DNA of 64,000 nt from assembly GCA_963695375.1 (NCBI GenBank), contig OY968767.1, positions 1,550,001 through 1,614,000 of the forward strand. The letters run 5' to 3'. Shown in pieces: positions 11,069 to 19,200 of the stretch; the first letter of the stretch is position 1; every line of letters begins with the position of its first letter. The DNA is from JACCVL01 sp963695375. GTDB taxonomy: Bacteria; Actinomycetota; Actinomycetes; Propionibacteriales; Nocardioidaceae. The notes beneath the pieces were generated by a model that was not told where the DNA came from, made no database searches, and saw only the letters and a program-made list of their open reading frames with translations. Position numbers and translations under genes: made by a program.

Positions 11069-12415
11069 TCAGACGCTGAACAGCAGCAGCAGCCCACCCA
11101 CGGTGTAGCCGAGCATCGCCGCGAGCATGGCCAGCTGGCCGGACACCACGTGCCGCATTGGCAGTAGCCGGATGGCCCGGTCATGTGCCGCGATGACGCC
11201 GAGGATGTGCCCGGTGAGAACGAACGCGACTTTGGCCCCCGCGACCAGCTCGGGTCGGGTGGACAGGAAGTAGTTCACCGTCCAGTCCGCCGTGCCGAGG
11301 TAGTCCGCCTCGCCGGTCACCAGCGGGTCGGACAGGAAGATCAGATAGGCCTGCCCCGTCTCGACCAGCAGGGTGAGGTAGTGGGCGAAGATGTACCCGA
11401 CGCCGATAGGCACCAGCGAGTGCGCCAGCCGACGCGGCAGCGTCCGCCGATCTGCCCACGACATCCCGGGCGCCGCCAGCGCTGCCGCCACGAACGTCAC
11501 AGCGACGAAGGCGACGAAGCCCACCAGCACCACGGTGTCGCGAAGCGTGGGGTCGAGTGCTCCCGGCACCGCAGTCTGCTGCAGCCACCAGTTCGAGTTG
11601 CTGAAGCTGTCGTACGCGGTCGAGCCGAGCAGGACGGCGACCACGGCGAGCATGCCGGCCTGCGGCCGCAGGCCGTCGAGGTTGTCGAGCGGGTTGCGAA
11701 GCACCACCTGTCGTCGACCGTCGGCGTCCTCGCGACGGCTCCACGGGGACAGCCTGGCGACGAACCCGAACCACACCTCGAACGGGTCGGCCTGCGCCAG
11801 GAAGCGGTCGCCGAAGACCGCCGCCCCGACCAGCATCGTCGCGCCGTACCAGAGACACCAGGTGACCACCGTCGACACGAACGCGGCGTCGGGGTCCACC
11901 AGCTCGGTCCAGACGAACGCGAAGAGCCCGATCGCCGCGGGCCAGCACCCCAGCCAGGACGGATAGGCCACCAGCCCGCGGTCGGGCGGGGTCGCGAGCA
12001 GCCGCGACAGGCCCAGATGCAGCGTGCGCACGGGGGACAACAGCGGCCACACATTGCCGACCAGCAGCGACAGCGGCACCAGCCCGACCCACAGGTAGAT
12101 GTAGAACACGCCGAGCGCCGGATTGGCGCTGGCGTCCCGCCCGAACACTGCCGCCCAGGCGGCCACCGCCCCGACCACCAATCCGATGAGACGCAGCACC
12201 GTTCGCAGCCACGGCGAGTCGATGACCACGGCTACCCAGGAGGGGAGCGCCCAGCCGGTCCGTTCCCCGTCCAGCCGTGACGTCCGCCACGCCAGCGCCA
12301 GGACGGCGAACGAGCCGGCCAGCGCGCACCCCGCACCCACGACGACGTACGACAACGGGATCGGCAGGTCTGATGCCCCGCCGATCCCGTGTGCCGAGAT
12401 GGAGTCGCCGGTCAG
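11069..12415 (-). CDS. Paralogue of the 7686-9008 membrane protein; CTG start with strong RBS
   Basis: About 448 residues, plainly homologous along its whole length to the protein at 7686-9008: FYIYLWVGLVPLSLLVGNVW, NSNWWLQQT, and the identical ending YTVGGLLLLFSV. The conserved N-terminal AHGIGGASDLPIPL again lies upstream of the first conventional start (TTG 12355). On the minus strand AGGAG (12427-12423) stands 7 nt before CTG (12415-12413), giving the N-terminus (M)TGDSISAHGIGG. No ATG, GTG or TTG lies between that region and the upstream in-frame stop. Unlike its paralogue it has no cupredoxin-like partner directly upstream. The function is unknown. Confidence 0.75.
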   Translation of the reverse strand: MTGDSISAHGIGGASDLPIPLSYVVVGAGCALAGSFAVLALAWRTSRLDGERTGWALPSWVAVVIDSPWLRTVLRLIGLVVGAVAAWAAVFGRDASANPALGVFYIYLWVGLVPLSLLVGNVWPLLSPVRTLHLGLSRLLATPPDRGLVAYPSWLGCWPAAIGLFAFVWTELVDPDAAFVSTVVTWCLWYGATMLVGAAVFGDRFLAQADPFEVWFGFVARLSPWSRREDADGRRQVVLRNPLDNLDGLRPQAGMLAVVAVLLGSTAYDSFSNSNWWLQQTAVPGALDPTLRDTVVLVGFVAFVAVTFVAAALAAPGMSWADRRTLPRRLAHSLVPIGVGYIFAHYLTLLVETGQAYLIFLSDPLVTGEADYLGTADWTVNYFLSTRPELVAGAKVAFVLTGHILGVIAAHDRAIRLLPMRHVVSGQLAMLAAMLGYTVGGLLLLFSV

Positions 12416-12422
12416 GATGGCG

Positions 12423-12427
12423 CTCCT
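12423..12427 (-). promoter_or_regulatory. RBS (AGGAG) deciding a CTG start
   Basis: A perfect AGGAG on the minus strand, 7 nt upstream of the CTG at 12415-12413. No other start codon lies at a usable distance. Confidence 0.6.
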
Positions 12428-12469
12428 GACCTGTGCCTAAGCCGCGGCACGTCCCTCAGGGCGCGCTGG

Positions 12470-13828
12470 TCAGCGACCCAGCCCAGCCTGCGGGCGGAGC
12501 ACGAACAGCCCGCGGTCCATGGAACTGACCGCCACGAAGCGCTCACCCGCGTAGTACGGATAGTTGCTCCACGTGCCACCTTCGAAGGTCGGGTCATCGT
12601 TCTCGGGGTACATGTCGAAGAACGCGATCTCGGACAGCTCACCGTCGGCCACCGCGCTGTTGTCGTAGATGCGCAGCCCGGAGGTGTAGTTCGAGTGGTA
12701 CGACCGCTTGAACTTCGTGTACATGTTGTGGTCGATCGAGGTCGTCTCGTTCTGGAAGGAGCGGATCTCCTCGGGCGACTCGAGGTCGCGGACGTCCCAA
12801 ACCCGCGTTCGCGTCCGGTCCCCACGCAGGACCTCGTCGAGTTCGTCCCCGTGCAGGTAGTACCGCTGGTTGGCGGTCAACCAGCCCTGGTGGCTGTATC
12901 CGTCCCGGCCGTAGAACATCCGCGCGAGCGGGATCGGGTTGTCCTTGTCGGTGACGTCGACGATCGAGACCGTGTTCTCGATGTCCTCGATGGTCGGTCC
13001 GACGAACTCGGCGTTCGCGTTGAAGCAGATCTCGCGCCCGCGATAGTCGCGGTCCGGACCGTGGTAGATCGCGCACTGGGTGTCGTGGATGTAGCCGTGG
13101 TCCTGGAAGCAGCCGGCGAAGGTGGGGCTGGTGGGCTGGCTGATGTCCACCATGTGCAGCCCGCTGTTGCAGGTGCTGGTGCCCACCAGATACGCGTAGC
13201 CCGTGTCGGAGTTGATGTTCAGGTTGTGCGTGTTGCCCTCACCACCGACTTCGTAGTGCGCGGTCTCGTTGAAGGTCACCGGCGGGCCCTGGACGCCACG
13301 CAGCTGGGTCAGGTCGAAGACCTGCATCCCGTGGTTGTCGTGCTCGGACACGATGAAGGCGTGCATGCGGTGCACCTTGATGTCGCGCCAGAACACACCG
13401 CCTTCGGTCGAGGCCGTCGGTAGGGTGCCGATGATGTCAGGCCGCCGCGGCTTGGTGATGTCGACGAATACCGTGCCCTCGGTGCCGCCGACGAGCGCGT
13501 AGTCGTCGCCGCTGCGCGGGTCGGTCCAGCCCCAGATGTCGTTGACGAAGCTCAAGCCGAGCTTCTGCCGGCTGACCTGGCTGAGCATGTCGATGCCGTC
13601 ACACGGGAACTCAGCTGCCATGCCGTCCGCACAGCGGGCGAAGCTGCCCGGCACCCGGTTGGCGGCGTCGGTGTCCTTGCCGGCGATTTCGGCGAACTGC
13701 CTGGCCTGGTCCGAGCCGACGGCGTTGTGCCGGTTCGCCCGATCGTCGTCGCCACCGTAGGACACCCCGATGCCCAGTACAGCGGCGGCGAACGCCGTCA
13801 CGGCGGCGACGAAAAGTCGTCCCTTCAT
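12470..13828 (-). CDS. Secreted choice-of-anchor B / LVIVD repeat protein
   Basis: 452 residues; ATG 13828 has GGGAGGC 7 nt upstream on the minus strand. An N-terminal signal (MKGRLFVAAVTAFAAAVLGI) predicts secretion. The mature part is a beta-propeller-like series of LVIVD-type blades: DYALVGGTEGTVFVDI, FIVSEHDNHGMQVFDL, AYLVGTSTCNSGLHMVDI, ENTVSIVDVTDKDNP and RFVAVSSMDRGLFVLR. Conserved His and Asp residues (HDTQC, YSHQGWL, SIDHNMY) resemble the choice-of-anchor B family. No C-terminal anchor is visible, so the protein is probably released or loosely wall-bound. Its substrate is unknown. Confidence 0.85.
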   Translation of the reverse strand: MKGRLFVAAVTAFAAAVLGIGVSYGGDDDRANRHNAVGSDQARQFAEIAGKDTDAANRVPGSFARCADGMAAEFPCDGIDMLSQVSRQKLGLSFVNDIWGWTDPRSGDDYALVGGTEGTVFVDITKPRRPDIIGTLPTASTEGGVFWRDIKVHRMHAFIVSEHDNHGMQVFDLTQLRGVQGPPVTFNETAHYEVGGEGNTHNLNINSDTGYAYLVGTSTCNSGLHMVDISQPTSPTFAGCFQDHGYIHDTQCAIYHGPDRDYRGREICFNANAEFVGPTIEDIENTVSIVDVTDKDNPIPLARMFYGRDGYSHQGWLTANQRYYLHGDELDEVLRGDRTRTRVWDVRDLESPEEIRSFQNETTSIDHNMYTKFKRSYHSNYTSGLRIYDNSAVADGELSEIAFFDMYPENDDPTFEGGTWSNYPYYAGERFVAVSSMDRGLFVLRPQAGLGR

Positions 13829-13998
13829 GGATGCTGCCTCCCGATCGGTGCGCAGCCCGCTAAAACGGCGAACCACCCAATTACCCCAACGTACTCAATC
13901 GCCTCAACCTAGCCGTCCTCCCCCCCATCCGGAACCCCCACGAACTGCCGGCAGATCTCGGGTGGGAACGCCGCCGGGAGCAGTGCCAAGATGCAGGC

Positions 13999-15657
13999 AT
14001 GACTCCGACGCACGCCCTGGACGCCTCGACCCAGGTCCCCTCGCCCGTCAACGAGCCGGTGCTCAGCTACGCCCCCGGCAACCCGGAGCGGGCGGTGCTC
14101 GAGAAGCGGCTGGTGCAGCTGGCGTCAGAGCGCCTCGACCTGTCGTGCACCATCGGCGGCGAGCAGAAGATGGGCGGCGGCAAGCGGATCGACGTGGTCC
14201 AGCCGCACGCCCGGCGACACGTCCTCGGCACGATGAAGAACGCCACCGCCACCGACGCGCGGGCCGCGGTGGCCGCGGCCAAGGCCGCGGCGCCGGGATG
14301 GCGGGCGCTGCCCTACGACGAGCGGGCGGCGGTGCTGCTGCGCGCCGCCGAGCTGCTGGCCGGGCCGTGGCGGCAGACGCTGAACGCCGCCACCATGCTC
14401 GGGCAGTCCAAGACCGCCACCCAGGCCGAGATCGACGCCGCCTGCGAGCTGATCGACTTCTGGCGGATGAACGTGCTGTTCGGCAAGCGACTGCTGGCCG
14501 AGCAGCCGGTCACCAACAGCCCCGGCATCTGGAACCGGCTCGACCACCGCCCACTGGAGGGCTTCGTCTACGCGGTCACGCCGTTCAACTTCACCGCGAT
14601 CGCCGGCAATCTGCCCACCGCGCCGGCCCTGATGGGCAACACCGTGGTCTGGAAGCCGGCACCGACGCAGACGCTGGCCGCCTGGCACACCATGCGGCTG
14701 CTCGAGGCCGCCGGGCTGCCGCCCGGGGTGATCAACATGGTCACCGGCGACGGCATCGCGGTCTCCGACGTGGCGCTCGCCGACCCCGACCTCGCCGGCA
14801 TCCACTTCACCGGGTCGACGGCGACCTTCCAGCACCTCTGGCAGCGGGTGGGCGCCAACATCGCCGGCTACCGGTCCTACCCCCGACTGGTGGGGGAGAC
14901 CGGCGGCAAGGACTTCGTGCTGGCGCACCCGAGCGCCGACCCGGACGTGCTGCGCACGGCGCTGGTGCGTGGCGCGTTCGAGTACCAGGGACAGAAGTGC
15001 TCGGCCGCCTCCCGCGCCTACGTGCCGCGCAGCCTGTGGCGCAGGATCGAGAGCGACCTGCTCGGGCTGACCGAGTCGCTGCCGGTGGGGCCGGTGACCG
15101 ACCTCGGCAACTTCATGGGCGCGGTCATCGACGACCGGGCCTTCGCCAAGCACAAGACCGCGCTGGAGCGCGCGCATGCCACCTCGTCCATCCGGGTCGC
15201 CGCCGGCGGCAGCTGCGACGACAGCGAGGGCTGGTTCGTGCGCCCCACCGTCCTGGTGGGGGAGGACCCGACCGACGAGGTGTTCACGACGGAGTACTTC
15301 GGCCCGATCCTGTCCGTGCACGTCTACCCCGACCGGCAGTACGCCCGGGTGGTCGAGCAGATGGAGTCCGCCACCCCGTACGCGCTCACCGGGTCGATCA
15401 TCGCCACCGACCGGGCGGCGATCGTCGACGCCCAGCAGCGGCTGCGCTACACCGCCGGCAACTTCTACGTGAACGACAAGCCGACCGGCGCGGTCGTCGG
15501 CCAGCAGCCGTTCGGCGGGGCGCGCGGCTCGGGCACCAACGACAAGGCCGGGGCGATGCAGAACCTGCTGCGCTGGACGTCCACCCGCGCGATCAAGGAG
15601 ACGTTCGTGCCTCCGGTCGACCACTCCTACCCGCACATGGCGCCGGACCAGGAGTGA
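13999..15657 (+). CDS. pruA: L-glutamate gamma-semialdehyde (1-pyrroline-5-carboxylate) dehydrogenase
   Basis: 552 residues, usual for the monofunctional actinobacterial enzyme. It oxidises glutamate-5-semialdehyde to glutamate with NAD+, the second step of proline catabolism. Visible: the N-terminal PVNEPVLSYAPGNPER signature, the Rossmann portion VTPFNFTAIAGN and VVWKPAPTQT, HFTGSTATF, LVGETGGKDF with the general-base Glu, and the nucleophile in GQKCSAAS (Cys334), then EYFGPILSV and QPFGGARGSGTNDKAG. The ATG follows CAAGAT by 6 nt (leaderless style). No proline dehydrogenase gene is adjacent. The enzyme producing 2-oxoglutarate from its product, NAD-GDH, is encoded 560 bp downstream on the same strand. 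Confidence 0.95.
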   Translation: MTPTHALDASTQVPSPVNEPVLSYAPGNPERAVLEKRLVQLASERLDLSCTIGGEQKMGGGKRIDVVQPHARRHVLGTMKNATATDARAAVAAAKAAAPGWRALPYDERAAVLLRAAELLAGPWRQTLNAATMLGQSKTATQAEIDAACELIDFWRMNVLFGKRLLAEQPVTNSPGIWNRLDHRPLEGFVYAVTPFNFTAIAGNLPTAPALMGNTVVWKPAPTQTLAAWHTMRLLEAAGLPPGVINMVTGDGIAVSDVALADPDLAGIHFTGSTATFQHLWQRVGANIAGYRSYPRLVGETGGKDFVLAHPSADPDVLRTALVRGAFEYQGQKCSAASRAYVPRSLWRRIESDLLGLTESLPVGPVTDLGNFMGAVIDDRAFAKHKTALERAHATSSIRVAAGGSCDDSEGWFVRPTVLVGEDPTDEVFTTEYFGPILSVHVYPDRQYARVVEQMESATPYALTGSIIATDRAAIVDAQQRLRYTAGNFYVNDKPTGAVVGQQPFGGARGSGTNDKAGAMQNLLRWTSTRAIKETFVPPVDHSYPHMAPDQE

Positions 15658-15675
15658 CCGGACCGCGGTGAGAGG

Positions 15676-16161
15676 TCAGGACAGGTAGCGCTGCCCGACC
15701 TCCTGCTCCACCCGCAACCCGGCGGACACGCCCTTCAGCAGCTCCCGCTCCAGCTTGCCGCCGACGATCGGGATCTTGACCTTGATCTCGCCCTCGATGT
15801 CGAGCACGGCACCGCGGCCGGCCGGCGACAGGGCGTGCACGCTGGTCATCCCGGCCGGCTGGCCCTGCACGTCGAGCCGGACGTCGGCGCGCCGGTTGCC
15901 GTCGCCGTCGGCCGGGCCCCAGGTCTCGGTCTGCACGACCGTCAGGGTCTCGCCGACGAACTTCCGCGCGAAGTCGGGGACGTTGGCGGGCAGCACCCGG
16001 GTGACCGTGATCGTGCCGCCGTCGTCGTCGGCGTCGATCGCGACGTCGTGCGAGGTTGCGCCGATCGCCTCGGACACCTCGGTCTGGAACGCGGGGTCGG
16101 TGAGCATCGCCCACACCGCCGCCGGCTCGGCGGAATAGGAGTGCTGCTCGGTCAGCTTCAT
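15676..16161 (-). CDS. DUF2505 family protein (SRPBCC-like fold)
   Basis: 161 residues. It begins KLTEQHSYSAEPAAVWAMLT and continues AFQTEVSEAIGA, VTRVLPANVPDFARKFVG and GEIKVKIPIVGGKLERELL, the pattern of DUF2505, a START/SRPBCC-type ligand-binding fold common in Actinobacteria. No catalytic residues are known. It lies between pruA (convergent, 18 nt apart) and the NAD-GDH gene (divergent), and a shared promoter region of 57 bp separates it from the latter. The function is unknown. Confidence 0.85.
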   Translation of the reverse strand: MKLTEQHSYSAEPAAVWAMLTDPAFQTEVSEAIGATSHDVAIDADDDGGTITVTRVLPANVPDFARKFVGETLTVVQTETWGPADGDGNRRADVRLDVQGQPAGMTSVHALSPAGRGAVLDIEGEIKVKIPIVGGKLERELLKGVSAGLRVEQEVGQRYLS

Positions 16162-16205
16162 GGCCGGCCATCATGCACCCCCGATGCGGCGCCGGCGAGC
16201 AGGGC

Positions 16206-16211
16206 TAGGGT
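16206..16211 (+). promoter_or_regulatory. Putative -10 (TAGGGT) for NAD-GDH
   Basis: TAGGGT ends 7 nt before ATG 16219, which has no RBS; consistent with a leaderless transcript. Confidence 0.55.
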
Positions 16212-16218
16212 CGGAACC

Positions 16219-19200
16219 ATGCGGATCCAGCAGGACCGGGCCCTGGCCGCGCTCCTCGAACGAGCCGACGAGGTCGCGGCGGCCCGGAGGGCCACCTCCG
16301 GGGTCGAGGCGGACACCGTCCACGGGCTGCTCGCCAGCTACTACCGGCACGTGGCCATCGAGGAGCTCGAGGGTCGCGAGCCCGAGGACATCTACGGCGC
16401 CGCCATGAGCCAGTACCGGCTCGCCGGCCGGCGCCCGCAGGGCACCGCCACCGTGCAGGTGTCGACCCCGACCGTCGGCGAGCACGGCTGGTCCGCGGCC
16501 GGCCATACGGTCGTCGAGATCGTCACCGACGACATGCCGTTCCTGGTCGACTCGGTGACCATGTTCCTGGCCCACCACAGCCACGGCATCCATCTGGTCG
16601 TCCACCCGCAGCTGCGGGTTCGCCGGGACGTGACCGGGCGGCTGCTGGAGCTCGACCGCGGTGCCGACCCGACCCTCGAGCCCGACGGTGACGAGGCCGT
16701 GGCCGCCCCGGAGGGCACCGTCCCCGAGTCCTGGATGCACATCGAGATCGACCGGGTCGACGAGGTGGAGCGGATCGCGGAGCTCGAGCGCGGCCTCACC
16801 GCGGTGCTCCGCGACGTCCGGGAGTCGGTGGAGGACTGGTCCAAGATGCAGGCCCGCGCGCTGAGCATCGTGGACCAGCTCCGCACCGACCCGCCGCCGC
16901 TGCCCGGGGTCGAGGTGACCGAGGTGGCCGAGCTGTTCAGCTGGCTCGCCGACGACCACTTCACCTTCGTCGGCTACCGCGAGTACACCATCGGCCGGGC
17001 CGACGAGCCGGACGGCGACGTGCTCAAGGCAGTGCCCGGCAGCGGGCTCGGCGTGCTCCGCTCGGACCCGCCCGCCGAGTCGGGGCGACTGCCCGGACCG
17101 GTGGCGGAGCGGGCCCGCGACAAGGTGCTGTCCATCATCACCAAGGCCAACTCCCGGTCCACGGTGCACCGGCCGGCCTACCTCGACTACGTGAGCATCA
17201 AGACCTTCGACTCCGACGGCGAGGTGAACGGCGAGCGCCGCTTCCTCGGCCTGTTCTCCTCCGCCGCCTACACCGAGTCGGTCACCCGGATCCCGGTGCT
17301 GCGGCGCAAGACCGTCGAGGTGCTGGAGCACCTCGGCTTCCAGCCCATGAGCCACAGCGGCAAGGCGCTGCTGGACCTGCTGGAGACCTATCCGCGCGAC
17401 GAGCTGTTCCAGACGCCCGTCGACCAGCTGGTCCCGACCCTGCACGCCGTGCTGCATCTGCAGGAGCGTCGCCAGCTCCGTCTGTTCGTCCGCCCCGACC
17501 CGTACCGGCGCTACCTGTCCTGCCTGGTCTACCTGCCGCGGGACCGGTACACCACCCAGGTCCGGCTGCGGATGGAGTCGATCCTCGCCGCCGCGCTCAC
17601 CGACGACGGGCACACCGAGGGCGCCACCGTCGACTACACCGCCCGGGTCAGCGAGTCGGTGCTCGCCCGGCTGCACTTCGTGGTCCGGCCGCCGCGGGGC
17701 GAGCTGGTCGGCGACATCGACGAGCCGCGGATCGAGGCGCTGCTCGCCGAGGCGACCCGGTCGTGGACCGACGACCTCGCGCAGGCCGCCTACGACATCC
17801 TCGGCGAGGCCGACGGCGCGCGCGCCGTGCGGGAGTACGGCGAGGCCTTCCCCGAGGCGTACAAGGAGGACTTCAGCCCGCGGGTCGGGGTCAGTGACCT
17901 GCAGCGGCTGGAGACGGTGGACAGCCAGGAGGGCATCGGGCTGCACCTGTACGCGCCGGCCGACGCGCCACCCGGCGAGGGCCGGTTCAAGGTCTACCGG
18001 ACCGGCGCGTCGATGTCGCTCACCGAGGTGCTGCCGCTGTTCAGCTCGCTCGGCGTCGAGGTGGTCGACGAGCGCCCCTACGGCTTGCAGCCGGAGGGCG
18101 CGGCCCAGCCGGTGGCGTGGATCTACGACTTCGGGCTGCGCTACGCCGGGGAGCCGGGCGAGCAGGGCCGCGAGCTGTTCCAGGACGCGTTCCGCGCCTG
18201 CTGGCAGGGCCGCGCGGAGGCGGACGGCTTCAACCGGCTGGTGCTCGCCGCCGGGTTGTCGTGGCGGCAGGTGTCGGTGCTGCGCGCGTACGCCCGCTGG
18301 ATGCGGCAGGCCGGAACGCCGTTCAGCCAGGAGTACGTCGAGGACACCGTGCTGCGGCACTGCTCGGTGGCCCGCACGCTGGTCGACCTGTTCTATGCCC
18401 GCTTCGACCCGGGCAGCCACGACGTGCCCGCCGACGGCGAGTCCCGGGTGGCGATGATCGCCGATTTGGAGGCGCGGCTGACCAGCGCCCTGGACGAGGT
18501 GGAGAGCCTCGACCACGACCGGATCCTGCGCTCGTTCGTCACCGCGATCAGCGCCACCGTGCGGACCAACTACTTCGTGCCCGGTGACGACGACGGCGGC
18601 TCGCGCAGCGCGATCGCGATCAAGCTGGAGCCGCAGCGGATCGAGGACCTGCCCCAGCCGAAGCCGCGCTACGAGGTGTTCGTCTACTCCCCGCGGGTCG
18701 AGGGCGTGCACCTGCGCTTCGGCCACGTCGCGCGCGGCGGGCTGCGCTGGTCCGACCGCCGGGAGGACTTCCGGACCGAGATCCTCGGCCTGGTCAAGGC
18801 GCAGATGGTCAAGAACGCGGTCATCGTGCCGGTCGGCGCCAAGGGCGGCTTCTACTGCAAGCAGCTGCCGGACCCGCAGCAGGACCGGGACGCCTGGACG
18901 GCCGAGGGCGTGGCCTGCTACCGGATCTTCATCTCCGGCCTGCTCGACGTCACCGACAACCTCAAGCGCGAGCAGGTGGTCCCGCCGCCGCGGGTGGTCC
19001 GGCACGACGGCGAGGACGCCTACCTCGTGGTGGCGGCGGACAAGGGCACCGCGTCCTTCTCCGACATCGCCAACGAGCTCGCGGAGGAGTACGGCTTCTG
19101 GCTCGGCGATGCGTTCGCGTCCGGCGGGTCGGCCGGCTACGACCACAAGGCGATGGGCATCACCGCCCGCGGCGCCTGGGAGTCGGTGCGGCGGCACTTC

